A stretch of DNA of 35,378 nucleotides from Rhodocyclales bacterium (GCA_003105015.1 PQAF01000026.1:1-35378), one strand, 5' to 3'; shown: positions 1 through 9,804, numbered from the stretch's first letter. Notes: generated by a model from the sequence alone, not told the origin. Program-made: numbers and translations.

Positions 1-1
1 G

Positions 2-1330
<1,329 letters not shown>

Positions 1331-1331
1331 A

Positions 1332-1425
1332 AACCATTAACCACAGAGGCACAGAGACACAGAGAACTTCTTTAGTAAGTCTTCTGGGTTTCTCTGTGCC
1401 TCTGTGTCTCTGTGGTGAAAGGTTC
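1332..1425. repeat. Intergenic inverted repeat built from CACAGAG units
   Basis: Two 25-base arms, 1341-1365 and 1391-1415, are inverted copies with only two mismatches, separated by a 25-base spacer. Each arm is made of short CACAGAG/CTCTGTG units, and weaker symmetry continues outward to about 1332 and 1425. It fills nearly the whole pccB-pccA gap and would fold into a long hairpin in the mRNA. CACAGAG-type palindromes are known as dispersed intergenic elements in many proteobacterial genomes; that this is one of them is inference. There is no T-run, so it is not a classical terminator; it may alter subunit ratio or mRNA decay. Confidence 0.75.
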
Positions 1426-1431
1426 TAAACC

Positions 1432-3417
1432 ATGTTCAAGAAGATACTGATTGCCAACCGCGGCGAGATCGCCTGCCGCGTCATCAAGACGGCGCGCAAG
1501 ATGGGCATCCGGACCGTCGCCGTGTATTCCGAGGCCGACAAGGACTCGCGCCACGTCGAGCTGGCCGACGAGGCCGTCTGCATCGGCCCGCCGCCCTCGA
1601 AGGAGTCCTACCTCGTCGCCGACAAGATCATCGCCGCCTGCAAGCAGACCGGCGCGCAGGCGGTGCACCCGGGCTACGGCTTCCTTTCCGAGAACGAGGC
1701 CTTCTCCAAACGCCTCGAGGAGGAGGGCATCGTCTTCATCGGGCCGAAGCACTACTCCATCGCCGCCATGGGCGACAAGATCGCCTCGAAGAAGCTGGCG
1801 CTGGAAGCCAAGGTCAACACCATCCCCGGCTACAACGAGGCCATCGACACGCCGGAGCAGGCCGTCGAGATCGCCAGGAAGATCGGCTACCCGGTGATGA
1901 TCAAGGCCTCCGCCGGCGGCGGCGGCAAGGGCCTGCGCGTCGCCTACAACGACAAGGAGGCGCACGAGGGCTTCTCCTCCTGCCGCAACGAGGCGAAGAA
2001 TGCCTTCGGCGACGATCGCGTCTTCATCGAGAAATTCGTCGAGGAGCCGCGCCACATCGAAATCCAGCTGATCGGCGACGCCCACGGCAACTGCGTCTAC
2101 CTGAACGAGCGCGAATGCTCGATCCAGCGCCGCCACCAGAAGGTCATCGAGGAGGCGCCCAGCCCCTTTATCGACGAGAAGACCAGGAAGGCCATGGGCG
2201 AGCAGGCGGTGGCGCTGGCGAAAGCCGTGAAGTACCAGTCGGCCGGCACGGTGGAGTTCGTCGTCGGCAAGGACAAGAGCTTCTACTTCCTCGAGATGAA
2301 CACCCGCCTGCAGGTCGAGCACCCGGTCACCGAACTGATCACCGGCCTCGACCTCGTCGAGCTGATGATCCGCGTCGCCGCCGGCGAGAAGCTGCCCTTC
2401 GCGCAGAAGGACGTCAAGCTCAACGGCTGGGCCATGGAATGCCGCATCAACGCCGAAGACCCGTTCCGCAACTTCCTGCCGTCGACCGGCCGCCTCACGC
2501 GCTACATCCCGCCGGCGGAGAACGGCGGCGTGCGCGTCGACACCGGCGTCTACGAGGGCGGCGAGATCTCGATGTACTACGACTCGATGATCGCCAAGCT
2601 GATCGTGCACGGCGCCACGCGCGACCAGGCGATCGCCAAGATGCGCGACGCCCTCAACGCCTTCGTCATCCGCGGCGTCTCGTCGAACATCGCCTTCCAG
2701 TCGGCGTTGATGCAGCACCCGCGCTTCCAGTCGGGCAAGTTCAACACCGGCTTCATCGCCGAGGAGTTCCCCAAGGGCTTCAGCGCCGAGAGCCTGGTGC
2801 ACGAGGACCCGCTGCTGCTGGCGGCGGTGGCGGCCTTCGCGCGCCGGCGCTACATCGACCGCGCCATCCGCACCAGCGGCCAGCTGCGCGGGCACGAGCG
2901 CAAGGTCGGCAACGAGTGGTCGGTGCTGATGGGCGGGAAGAAGTACGACCTGACGTTGACGCCGATCGGCGGCGGCTACGCGGTCAGCCACGACGGCCAG
3001 ACCTGCGAGCTGCGCTCGACCTGGCGCCTGGGCGAGCCGATCTTCCGCGGCACCTGGAACAACGAGCCGGTCTGCCTGCAGCTCGAGCGCCTCGGCCTCA
3101 AGTACCGCGTCACCCACTGGGGCACGCAGGCCGACATGATGGTGATGACCGGCCGCGCCGCCGAGCTGCTGGCGCTGATGCCGGAGAAGCCGAAGCCCGA
3201 CCTGTCGAAGTTCCTGCTCTCGCCGATGCCGGGCCTGCTCACCGACCTGTCGCTCAAACCGGGGCAGGAAATCAAGGCCGGCGAAAAGCTGGCGGTGATC
3301 GAGGCCATGAAGATGGAGAACATCCTCAAGGCCGACCAGGACTGCGTCGTCGCCGAGGTGCTGGCCAAGAAGGGCGACAGCCTGGCCGTGGACCAGCCGA
3401 TCGTGCGCTTCGCCTGA
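1432..3417 (+). CDS. pccA: Propionyl/acetyl-CoA carboxylase alpha subunit (biotin carboxylase plus biotin carrier)
   Basis: Catalyses ATP-dependent carboxylation of its own biotin and presents it to the beta subunit. The 661 residues, a normal length for PCC alpha, begin with the biotin carboxylase N-domain (FKKILIANRGEIACRVI). An ATP-grasp domain follows with Lys158 and the glycine loop GGGGKG at 162-167, then the catalytic region MNTRLQVEHPVTE, a linker domain (about 460-580) and a C-terminal biotinyl domain. The biotin attachment motif EAMKMEN places the modified lysine at residue 627. Start ATG 1432 is the family start; no strong ribosome site is visible, and the sequence just upstream is the repeat arm. 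It is probably cotranscribed with pccB. A methylcrotonyl or geranyl-CoA carboxylase alpha subunit is possible but less likely beside this pccB. Confidence 0.93.
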   Translation: MFKKILIANRGEIACRVIKTARKMGIRTVAVYSEADKDSRHVELADEAVCIGPPPSKESYLVADKIIAACKQTGAQAVHPGYGFLSENEAFSKRLEEEGIVFIGPKHYSIAAMGDKIASKKLALEAKVNTIPGYNEAIDTPEQAVEIARKIGYPVMIKASAGGGGKGLRVAYNDKEAHEGFSSCRNEAKNAFGDDRVFIEKFVEEPRHIEIQLIGDAHGNCVYLNERECSIQRRHQKVIEEAPSPFIDEKTRKAMGEQAVALAKAVKYQSAGTVEFVVGKDKSFYFLEMNTRLQVEHPVTELITGLDLVELMIRVAAGEKLPFAQKDVKLNGWAMECRINAEDPFRNFLPSTGRLTRYIPPAENGGVRVDTGVYEGGEISMYYDSMIAKLIVHGATRDQAIAKMRDALNAFVIRGVSSNIAFQSALMQHPRFQSGKFNTGFIAEEFPKGFSAESLVHEDPLLLAAVAAFARRRYIDRAIRTSGQLRGHERKVGNEWSVLMGGKKYDLTLTPIGGGYAVSHDGQTCELRSTWRLGEPIFRGTWNNEPVCLQLERLGLKYRVTHWGTQADMMVMTGRAAELLALMPEKPKPDLSKFLLSPMPGLLTDLSLKPGQEIKAGEKLAVIEAMKMENILKADQDCVVAEVLAKKGDSLAVDQPIVRFA

Positions 3418-3424
3418 GCGCTTC

Positions 3425-3450
3425 CGCAGCGGGCGTGCGCGCCCGCTGCG
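3425..3450. terminator. Perfect 11-bp GC hairpin after pccA
   Basis: CGCAGCGGGCG (3425-3435) and CGCCCGCTGCG (3440-3450) form a perfect 11-bp stem with a 4-base loop, starting 7 bases after the pccA stop. There is no T-tract after it, so intrinsic termination is uncertain; it could act as an mRNA 3'-end stabiliser or a weak terminator before the aminotransferase gene. Confidence 0.5.
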
Positions 3451-3487
3451 TGCTAAGCTGCGCGCCTTTGCCTTCCCGGAGTTCGCC

Positions 3488-4603
3488 GTGAACCAAATGT
3501 CGCAGCAGGGGCTGCTCGAATACTCGGTCGTCTACACCGACCGCGCCCTCAACCACATGTCGCCCGCCTTCCAGGGCGTCATGCGCGACATCTCCGCCAT
3601 CCTCAAGGAAGCCTACCGGGCGCATTCCGCCATCGTCGTGCCCGGCGGCGGCACCTACGGCATGGAAGCGGTGGCGCGGCAGTTCGCCGCCGGGCGCAAG
3701 TGCCTGGTCATCCGCAACGGCTGGTTCAGCTACCGCTGGAGCCAGATCTTCGAGATGGGGCGCATCCCCTCCGAGGAGATCGTGCTGAAGGCGCGCCCGG
3801 CCGCGGCAGGCCCCAAGGCGGCCTTCGCGCCGCCGCCGGTCGACGAGGTGACGGCGGCCATCCGCGCGCAGAAGCCTGACCTGGTGTTCGCGCCCCACGT
3901 TGAGACCGCCTCCGGCATGATGCTGCCCGACGATTATCTGGACGCGGTGGCCGCTGCGGTACGCGAAGTCGGCGGCCTCTTCGTGCTCGACTGCATCGCC
4001 TCCGGCACGATGTGGGTGGACATGGAAGCGCGCGGCGTGGACATCCTGATCAGCGCGCCGCAGAAAGGCTGGAGCGGGCCGTCCTGCGCCGCGCTGGTGA
4101 TGCTCAACGCGCGGGCGCGGGAACGCATCGAGTCCACTGCCAGCACCAGCTTCGCCGCCGACCTGCGCAAGTGGCTGCAGATCATGGAAACCTACGAAGG
4201 CGGCGGCCACGCCTACCACGCCACGATGCCGACCGACGCCCTGGCGGCCGTCGCCCGCGCCATGCAGGAGACGCGCGCGTGGGGCTTCGCGCGGGCGCGC
4301 GACGCACAGGCGGAGTTGGGCGCCCGCGTGCGCGCGCTGCTGGAAGGCCGCGGCTTCGGCAGCGTCGCCGCCGAAGGATTTCAGGCACCGGGCGTGGTGG
4401 TCAGCTACACCGACGATCCGGACATCCAGTCCGCGAAGAAATTCATCGCGCAGGGCCTGCAGACGGCGGCCGGCGTGCCGCTGATGTGCGACGAGCCGGC
4501 GGATTTCCGCAGCTTCCGCATCGGCCTGTTCGGCCTCGACAAGCTGCAGCACATCGACCGCGCCGTGCAGCGCCTCGCCGACGCGCTGGACCGGATGGCC
4601 TGA
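3488..4603 (+). CDS. Class V PLP-dependent aminotransferase (alanine-glyoxylate aminotransferase-like)
   Basis: A 371-residue cytoplasmic fold-type I PLP enzyme of the class V family. Visible marks are the N-terminal PGGGTYGMEAVARQF substrate and cofactor region, the aspartate in FVLDCIASGTMWVDME that would hold the pyridine nitrogen, and SAPQKGWSGPSCAAL with the Schiff-base lysine at residue 193. The C-terminal domain ends with FRSFRIGLFGLDKL. GTG 3488 is chosen because GGAG at 3478-3481 is well spaced before it; ATG 3497 is an alternative. The substrate cannot be read from sequence: alanine-glyoxylate, serine-glyoxylate and related reactions are all open. The downstream VOC gene starts 4 bases after its stop, so the two are probably one transcript. 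Confidence 0.85.
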   Translation: MNQMSQQGLLEYSVVYTDRALNHMSPAFQGVMRDISAILKEAYRAHSAIVVPGGGTYGMEAVARQFAAGRKCLVIRNGWFSYRWSQIFEMGRIPSEEIVLKARPAAAGPKAAFAPPPVDEVTAAIRAQKPDLVFAPHVETASGMMLPDDYLDAVAAAVREVGGLFVLDCIASGTMWVDMEARGVDILISAPQKGWSGPSCAALVMLNARARERIESTASTSFAADLRKWLQIMETYEGGGHAYHATMPTDALAAVARAMQETRAWGFARARDAQAELGARVRALLEGRGFGSVAAEGFQAPGVVVSYTDDPDIQSAKKFIAQGLQTAAGVPLMCDEPADFRSFRIGLFGLDKLQHIDRAVQRLADALDRMA

Positions 4604-4607
4604 ACGG

Positions 4608-5255
4608 GTGCAGGCCGCCCTCGACCACCTCGTCGTCGCCGCGGCCGACCTCGATGCCGGCGCGGCGTGGCTGGAGGCGCATCTCGGCGTGCCGCTCACA
4701 CCGGGCGGCCGGCATGCCGCCATGGGCACGCACAACCGGCTGCTGAAGCTCGGCCCGCGGCTCTACCTCGAACTGATCGCCATCGACCCTGAAGCGCCGG
4801 CGCCCGGCCGGCCGCGCTGGTTCGGCCTCGACGATGCCGCCCTGAAGGAGAAGATTGCCGAGCGCCCGCGCCTCATCCACTGGGTGGCACGCTGCGACGA
4901 CATCGCCGCCGCGGCAGCTGCCTGTCCGGAGCCGCCGGGCGACATCCTCGACCTTGCGCGCGGCGACTTCCGCTGGCGCATCACCGTGCCGGTCGACGGC
5001 CGCCTGCCCGGCGACGGGCTGATTCCCAGCCTCATCCAGTGGCGTTCGCCCGTGCATCCGGCGGACAAGCTGCCGGACCGCGGCTGCGGCCTCATGAAGC
5101 TGGAAGGCTTCCATCCCGAACCGAAGCGCATCCAGGGTTCCCTCTCGGCGCTTGGCCTGGACAAGGCACTGGCGCTCTTCCCGGCGGAGGCGGAAGAAAT
5201 GCCCGGCCTGGCGGCCTATCTCAGGACGCCGGACGGCCTGCGGGAAATCGACTAA
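4608..5255 (+). CDS. VOC-superfamily glyoxalase-like protein (Glyoxalase_3 type)
   Basis: A 215-residue protein of the vicinal-oxygen-chelate fold. The N-terminus LDHLVVAAADLDAGAAWLE, with His7, followed by MGTHNRLLKLG and LYLELIAIDPEAPAPGRPRWFGLDD is typical of the Glyoxalase_3 group, in which the two beta-alpha-beta modules lie in one chain. No substrate is known for most members. GTG 4608 lies 4 bases after the aminotransferase stop with only a weak ribosome site, suggesting translational coupling. A link between the two enzymes (for example repair or detoxification of a keto product) is speculation. Confidence 0.75.
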   Translation: MQAALDHLVVAAADLDAGAAWLEAHLGVPLTPGGRHAAMGTHNRLLKLGPRLYLELIAIDPEAPAPGRPRWFGLDDAALKEKIAERPRLIHWVARCDDIAAAAAACPEPPGDILDLARGDFRWRITVPVDGRLPGDGLIPSLIQWRSPVHPADKLPDRGCGLMKLEGFHPEPKRIQGSLSALGLDKALALFPAEAEEMPGLAAYLRTPDGLREID

Positions 5256-5330
5256 GCTGCTCGTTGCGGGTTAAAGTACCCGGCGTAGCCGTCGAATACG
5301 ACGCATGGGCAGCCTTGCCCGCATCCGCAC

Positions 5331-7568
5331 ATGAACGCCTCAAGCCAACCGAACAGCGTCGCTGCTGCGTCCTCCGATGAGGCGCGGCTGGTGCTGGAAT
5401 ACCGCGCCATCCTCGAGAACGCCTCGGTCGCCATCCTGTTTACGCGGCAGAGCAGGGTGCTGCATTGCAATGCCCGCTTCGCCGAAATGTTCGGCTGGTC
5501 GTCGCCGGAGGAACTCCAGGGTCAGCCCGGCTCGGTATTCTGGCTGAGCCTCGAGGACTATGCGGAGGTCGGGCGCAACGCGGGCCCGGTGCTGGCCGCC
5601 GGGCAGTCCTTCGAGGTGGAACGCCCGATGCGGCGCAAGGACGGCAGTACCTTTCTTTGCCACATCGTTGCCAAGGCGGTGAACCCGGCCGCCACGACGG
5701 AGGGCACGATCTGGATCGGGGAGGATGTCACCGATCGCAGGCGGGCGGAAGAGACCACGCGGCAGCTCATGCTGCAACAGCAGGCGATCCTCGAGAACGC
5801 TTCCGTCGGCATCCTGTTCACCCAGGAAGGGAGCATCCGGCATTGCAATGCGCGCATGGAACAGATGTTCGGCTGGGGTCCGGGCGAACTGATCGGCCAG
5901 TCGGCGCGCGTCTTTTTTGCCAGCGACGAAGACTATGGCCTGTTCGGGCAGGAAGCCGGGCCCGTCCTGCTGTCCGGCAACCAGCTCGACGTCGAATGGG
6001 CCAACGTCCGCAAGGACGGCTCGCGCCTCTGGTGCCGCATCTTGGCGCGCGCCGTCGTCCCCGGGGACGCCACCCAGGGCACCATCTGGACGACGGAAGA
6101 CGTCTCGGCCCGCCGCGAGGCGCAGCTGGCGCTCATGCAGGCCCACGAGGAGCTGGAAAACCGGGTCGCGGAACGGACCGCCGAACTGGCCGAGACCAAC
6201 CTGCGCCTGCAGGAAGAAGTCGCCGAGCGGCAACAGGCCGAGGAACGCGTGATGCACCTGGCCAACCATGACGCCCTGACCGGTTTGCCCAACCGGCGCC
6301 TGCTGATCGACCGGCTGGGCCAGGCCCTCGCACTGGCGCACCGCGAAAACCATCAGGTCGCGGTGCTGTTCATGGACCTGGATCGCTTCAAGACCATCAA
6401 CGACTCGCTCGGCCACATGACGGGTGACGCCCTCCTGCAGAACGTCGCGCGCCGCCTCTCCGAAACCTTGCGCGAGGGCGACACCGTCTCGCGCCTGGGC
6501 GGCGACGAATTCGTCGTCGTGCTGCCCAGCCTGGACCAGCCCAAGGCTGCCGAGAAGGTCGCGCTCAAGCTTGTCGATGCCCTGGCGCCGCCCATCGATC
6601 TCGGCGGCCAGGAGCTCAGGGTGTCGGCCAGCATCGGCATCAGCCTCTTCCCGGAAGACGGCTGCGATACGGAAACCCTGCTGCGCAATGCCGACTCGGC
6701 CATGTATCACGCCAAGGACATGGGCAGGAACAATTACCAGTTCTTCATGGAGCAGATGAACGTTGCGGCGGCGGAACGCCTGCGCCTGGAGAACGACCTG
6801 CACCGGGCGCTGGAGCGGCAGGAGTTCGAGCTGCATTTCCAGCCGCGCGTGTCCGTGGCGAACGGGCTGGCCTGCGGCATCGAGGCGCTCATCCGCTGGC
6901 GCCACCCGGAACGCGGCCTGGTCCTCCCCGGGCACTTCATCCCGGTCGCGGAGGACACCGGGCTGATCGTCCCGATAGGCGAGTGGGTCATCAATGAGGC
7001 CTGCCGGCAGGGAACCGCCTGGTGTGCCGCCGGCTTGCCGCAGATACCGGTGGCGGTCAATCTCTCGCCCCGCCAGTTCCGCCAATCGAATCTGGTCGAC
7101 ACCGTGGCGCGCGCGATCGAGCGGCATGGCTGGCCGTGCAACCTGCTCGAACTGGAGATCACCGAGGGCGTGCTGATGCAGCAGACCTCGGACACCCTCA
7201 AGACGCTGGAGGCGCTGAACCGGCTGGGAGTCGGGCTGGCCATCGACGATTTCGGCACGGGCTACTCCAGCCTGAGTTATCTCAAGCGCTTCCCCGTGGA
7301 CTTCCTGAAGATCGACCAGTCGTTCGTCCGCGACATCGCGGTCGATCCGGACGACGCCACCATCGTCACCGCCATCATCGGCCTGGCCCACAGCCTGGGG
7401 CTGACGGTCGTCGCGGAAGGCGTGGAAAACGCCAGCCAGCTGGACTTCATCCGGGACGCCGGCTGCGACGAGGCGCAGGGCTACCATATCGGCCGCCCGA
7501 TGCCGGCCGGGCAGATGGCGGAATGGCTGCTCGCGAACCGCCCGTCCGGTCCCCTCAGAAACGCTTGA
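5331..7568 (+). CDS. PAS-PAS-GGDEF-EAL cyclic-di-GMP signalling protein
   Basis: A 745-residue sensor for cyclic-di-GMP turnover. Two tandem PAS modules (about 22-145 and 150-265) resemble each other closely, both opening with AILENASV and a CNAR...MFGW stretch, suggesting internal duplication. A coiled coil (about 265-300) leads to the GGDEF domain, with an intact GGDEF motif at 390-394 and a product-inhibition site REGD at 381-384, correctly spaced. The EAL domain has an intact EAL at 518-520 and DDFGTGYSS from residue 639, so both cyclase and phosphodiesterase activities look possible. There is no membrane segment or signal peptide, so it is probably cytosolic; the PAS ligand (haem, flavin or other) is not evident. 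Start ATG 5331 lacks a clear ribosome site. Its 3' end overlaps the convergent lipoprotein gene by 14 bases. Confidence 0.93.
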   Translation: MNASSQPNSVAAASSDEARLVLEYRAILENASVAILFTRQSRVLHCNARFAEMFGWSSPEELQGQPGSVFWLSLEDYAEVGRNAGPVLAAGQSFEVERPMRRKDGSTFLCHIVAKAVNPAATTEGTIWIGEDVTDRRRAEETTRQLMLQQQAILENASVGILFTQEGSIRHCNARMEQMFGWGPGELIGQSARVFFASDEDYGLFGQEAGPVLLSGNQLDVEWANVRKDGSRLWCRILARAVVPGDATQGTIWTTEDVSARREAQLALMQAHEELENRVAERTAELAETNLRLQEEVAERQQAEERVMHLANHDALTGLPNRRLLIDRLGQALALAHRENHQVAVLFMDLDRFKTINDSLGHMTGDALLQNVARRLSETLREGDTVSRLGGDEFVVVLPSLDQPKAAEKVALKLVDALAPPIDLGGQELRVSASIGISLFPEDGCDTETLLRNADSAMYHAKDMGRNNYQFFMEQMNVAAAERLRLENDLHRALERQEFELHFQPRVSVANGLACGIEALIRWRHPERGLVLPGHFIPVAEDTGLIVPIGEWVINEACRQGTAWCAAGLPQIPVAVNLSPRQFRQSNLVDTVARAIERHGWPCNLLELEITEGVLMQQTSDTLKTLEALNRLGVGLAIDDFGTGYSSLSYLKRFPVDFLKIDQSFVRDIAVDPDDATIVTAIIGLAHSLGLTVVAEGVENASQLDFIRDAGCDEAQGYHIGRPMPAGQMAEWLLANRPSGPLRNA

Positions 7569-7947
7569 AGCGCATGGCCAGGCGGTTGTGGACGTCCTTC
7601 GGCATGTCGCCGAGCGACAGGTTGATGCCGAGCGTGCCCTTGAGCGCCACCTCGACGCGGCTATTGCCCTTGGTGCCGATGCGCTCGACGTAGATCGTCG
7701 CGCTGTCGCCCATGGTGCCGCCGCCCTCGACCAGCATGTAGCCCTCGTTCGCGTTCTGGCCGGTCACGCGGATGCCGAGTTCCTTGAGCAGTCCGGGCAG
7801 CGCCGCCCAGACCTCTTCGAACGGCGCGGCATAGCTTGCCGCGACGCCGGTGCCGCGGTCGGCGCGCGAATCGGACATCGTCGAGCAGCCGGCAAAAGTC
7901 AGTCCCGCCAGCACGGCGATCCCCCCCAGAAACAGCCTCCTCCTCAT
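7555..7947 (-). CDS. Small putative lipoprotein of unknown function
   Basis: A 130-residue protein starting MRRRLFLGGIAVLAGLTFAGC, a lipoprotein signal with the lipidated cysteine at residue 21. The mature part contains a conserved-looking segment (FEEVWAALPGLLKELGIRV, then VEGGGTMGDSATIYVERIGTKGNSRVEVALKG) typical of small periplasmic lipoproteins that model as an alpha-beta domain; I cannot name a function. The start is well supported: on the minus strand AAGGAG sits 6 bases before the ATG. It follows the VOC gene by 11 bases in the same orientation, so the two probably share a transcript. Confidence 0.8.
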   Translation of the reverse strand: MRRRLFLGGIAVLAGLTFAGCSTMSDSRADRGTGVAASYAAPFEEVWAALPGLLKELGIRVTGQNANEGYMLVEGGGTMGDSATIYVERIGTKGNSRVEVALKGTLGINLSLGDMPKDVHNRLAMRFKRF

Positions 7948-7958
7948 GCATTTCTCCT

Positions 7959-8432
7959 TCAGGCGAGTTTGGAAAACGCTTCGACCACTTCCGGCGGCGC
8001 CTGCACCAGCTCGATCAGCACGCCTTCGCCGGCGATGGGAAACTCCTCGCTGGCCTTCGGGTGCAGGAAGCAGATGTCGTAGCCGGCGGCGCCCTTGCGG
8101 ATGCCGCCCGGGGCGAAACGCACGCCCTGCGCCGTCAGCCATTCCATGGCCTTCGGCAGGTCGTCCACCCACAGGCCGACGTGGTTGAGCGGGGTGGCGT
8201 GGACCGCCGGCTTCTTCTCTGCATCGAGCGGCTGCATCAGGTCCACCTCCACCTTGAACGGGCCGCTGCCCATGGCGCAGATGTCCTCGTCGACGTTCTC
8301 CCGCTCGCTGACGAAATTGCCGGTCACCGTCAGGCCCAGCTTGTCCACCCACAGCGTCTTCAGCCGCTCCTTCGAGGGGCCGCCGATGGCGATCTGCTGG
8401 ATGCCGAGAATCTTGAAGGGTCGTGCGCTCAT
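7959..8432 (-). CDS. VOC-family protein resembling methylmalonyl-CoA epimerase
   Basis: A 157-residue protein with two VOC modules. The second module, [18 protein letters not shown] ... [11 protein letters not shown] ... [10 protein letters not shown], is much like methylmalonyl-CoA epimerase, which would act on the product of the carboxylase at the left end of the window. However, where the epimerase has its first metal ligand (His in a DHIGIAV-type strand) this protein has Gln13 (IQQIAIGG), and the second ligand position appears to be Asp in VEVDLMQP; the His of NHVGL and the Glu of LIEL are kept. Activity is therefore uncertain and another VOC reaction is possible. ATG 8432 is preferred because GGGAG precedes it; a TTG 21 bases upstream lacks support. 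It is divergent from pyrF. Confidence 0.7.
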   Translation of the reverse strand: MSARPFKILGIQQIAIGGPSKERLKTLWVDKLGLTVTGNFVSERENVDEDICAMGSGPFKVEVDLMQPLDAEKKPAVHATPLNHVGLWVDDLPKAMEWLTAQGVRFAPGGIRKGAAGYDICFLHPKASEEFPIAGEGVLIELVQAPPEVVEAFSKLA

Positions 8433-8491
8433 GTCCGCTCCCGCAAAGCTCAATTCTACTTCGCCCGGGCGCTGCCGAAAGCCGTCCGGGC

Positions 8492-8497
8492 TACAAT
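8492..8497 (+). promoter_or_regulatory. -10-like box (TACAAT) abutting the pyrF start
   Basis: TACAAT lies so that the expected transcription start (about 7 bases after the box) coincides with the pyrF ATG at 8504. No convincing -35 box is visible at 8469-8474. If used, it would give a leaderless or nearly leaderless message, consistent with the poor ribosome site. Confidence 0.35.
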
Positions 8498-8503
8498 GGC
8501 GGC

Positions 8504-9319
8504 ATGGATTTCTCGACCACCCTCCAGGCCGCCTGGGCGCGCAACGACTCGCTGCTCTGCGTCGGCCTCGACCCCGACCCGGCGAAATTCCCCGCCGCCC
8601 TCAAGGGCCGCGGCGACGCCATCCTCGAATTCTGCAAGTCGATCGCCGACGCCACGGCCGACCTCGCCTGCGCCTTCAAGCCGCAGATCGCCTACTTCGC
8701 GTCGAACCGCGCCGAGGACCAGCTCGAGGCGCTGATCCGCCACATCCACGACAAGCACCCGGGCATCCCGGTGATCCTGGATGCCAAGCGCGGCGACATC
8801 GGCGCCACCGCCGAGCAGTACGCGCGCGAGGCCTTCGAGCGCTACGGCGCCGACGCGCTGACGGTGAACCCCTACATGGGCTTCGATTCGGTCGAGCCGT
8901 ATTTCGCCTGGAAGGATCGCGGCGTCATCATCCTCTGCCGCACCTCCAACCCTGGCGGCTCCGACCTGCAATTCCTCGAGACCGGCGGGCGCAAGCTGTA
9001 CCAGCACGTCGCCGAACTGGTGGCGACGAAATGGAACGCCGGCGGCCAGTGCGCGCTGGTGGTCGGCGCCACCTTTCCCGCCGAGCTGGCCGAGGTGCGC
9101 CGCCTCGTCGGCGACATGCCGCTGCTGGTGCCGGGCATCGGCGCCCAGGGCGGCGACATCGCGGCAACAGTCAGTGCCGGCAGGACGGCGTCCGGCACCG
9201 GCCTCATGATCAATTCCTCGCGCGCCATTCTCTATGCCGGCAAGGACGAAAATTTCGCTGCCGCCGCGCGCCGCGTGGCACTGGAGACCCGCGATGCCAT
9301 CAACCGATTCCGGCGCTGA
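8504..9319 (+). CDS. pyrF: Orotidine 5'-phosphate decarboxylase, group 2
   Basis: Final step of de novo UMP synthesis (OMP to UMP plus CO2) in the cytoplasm. The 271 residues are the usual length of the larger group 2 enzymes. The signature [15 protein letters not shown] has catalytic Asp93, Lys95 and Asp98; upstream are VGLDPDP and [10 protein letters not shown], and downstream [13 protein letters not shown] and [11 protein letters not shown], the phosphate-binding part of the TIM barrel. ATG 8504 matches the family N-terminus [11 protein letters not shown]; an upstream in-frame extension has no family support. The next gene begins inside its last 26 bases. Confidence 0.95.
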   Translation: MDFSTTLQAAWARNDSLLCVGLDPDPAKFPAALKGRGDAILEFCKSIADATADLACAFKPQIAYFASNRAEDQLEALIRHIHDKHPGIPVILDAKRGDIGATAEQYAREAFERYGADALTVNPYMGFDSVEPYFAWKDRGVIILCRTSNPGGSDLQFLETGGRKLYQHVAELVATKWNAGGQCALVVGATFPAELAEVRRLVGDMPLLVPGIGAQGGDIAATVSAGRTASGTGLMINSSRAILYAGKDENFAAAARRVALETRDAINRFRR

Positions 9320-9686
9320 GCACGGCAACGCCCTGCCGATCCTGAACGAGATCCGCCACGCCCTCGCGCGGCTGCTCGAGTCGGGCGAAACCTCCGTGAT
9401 CGACCTCGGCGCCCTGCCGATGGGCCCGCAGGACGAGGCCGAGCTGCTCGCCGCGCTGGGCGAGGGCGAAGTCGAGGCCACGATCAACGCCGGCGGCCCG
9501 AGCAGCGTGCGCGAGACGGCCTTCCATGGCGTCTGGCTGCTGACCCACCGCAACGAGGCCGGTGAAACGCTGGCGCGCTTCATCGAAATCGCCTTCGTGC
9601 CCGAGCTGCTCATGAGCCAGGCCGAGGATGTCGCCGATTCGGCCGCGGCGCTGGCAAAAAAATTGGGGCAGGCGCAGAATGGATAA
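9294..9686 (+). CDS. HupH/HyaF-like hydrogenase accessory protein, single domain
   Basis: A 130-residue protein made of one HupH C-terminal-type domain: [36 protein letters not shown], then [27 protein letters not shown] and a final [11 protein letters not shown]. In HyaF/HupH proteins of about 280 residues this domain assists maturation of the Fe-S small subunit of [NiFe]-hydrogenases; here only one domain is present, so it is either a short form or a reduced one. The ATG at 9294 overlaps pyrF by 26 bases, and the hydrogenase small subunit follows after 118 bases. The role is inferred from the domain and from its place at the head of the hydrogenase operon. Confidence 0.75.
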   Translation: MPSTDSGAEHGNALPILNEIRHALARLLESGETSVIDLGALPMGPQDEAELLAALGEGEVEATINAGGPSSVRETAFHGVWLLTHRNEAGETLARFIEIAFVPELLMSQAEDVADSAAALAKKLGQAQNG

Positions 9687-9699
9687 GCGATAGCAATTC

Positions 9700-9770
9700 G
9701 TCATTCCGGGGCCGCGTAGCGGAACCCGGAATCCATGCGGCTTATGGATTCCCGCTTGCGCGGGAATGAC
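9700..9770. repeat. TCATTCC-type palindromic intergenic repeat
   Basis: The left arm opens with GTCATTCCGG at 9700 and ends GGAATCCAT at 9735; the right arm runs from ATGGATTCCCGC at 9744 to GCGGGAATGAC at 9770. The outer ends are inverted copies, and each arm holds its own small hairpin (TTCCGGG/CCCGGAA; ATTCCCGC/GCGGGAAT). Elements with ...GGATTCCCGC...GCGGGAATGAC ends are widely dispersed between genes in proteobacteria. It separates the HupH-like gene from hynS. Confidence 0.7.
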
Positions 9771-9804
9771 GCGTCGGCTATCAGTGCATCCAACAGGAGG
9801 TGCC

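Noticed and set aside
1331..1431. CRISPR-like array from the repeated CACAGAG units.
   Set aside because: The units are 7-8 bases long in inverted arms without spacers of uniform length; no cas genes. No CRISPR array was seen anywhere in the window.
1372..3117. Long open frame antisense to pccA (and similar long antisense frames opposite the GGDEF-EAL, hynS, hynL, DUF255 and liv genes).
   Set aside because: High GC content keeps these frames open; their translations are Arg/Ala/Gly/His-rich, match no family, and lie over clearly coding genes.
8433..8453. Upstream TTG start extending the epimerase-like VOC protein by 7 residues.
   Set aside because: The ATG at 8432 has GGGAG at proper spacing and fits the domain start; the TTG has no ribosome site.
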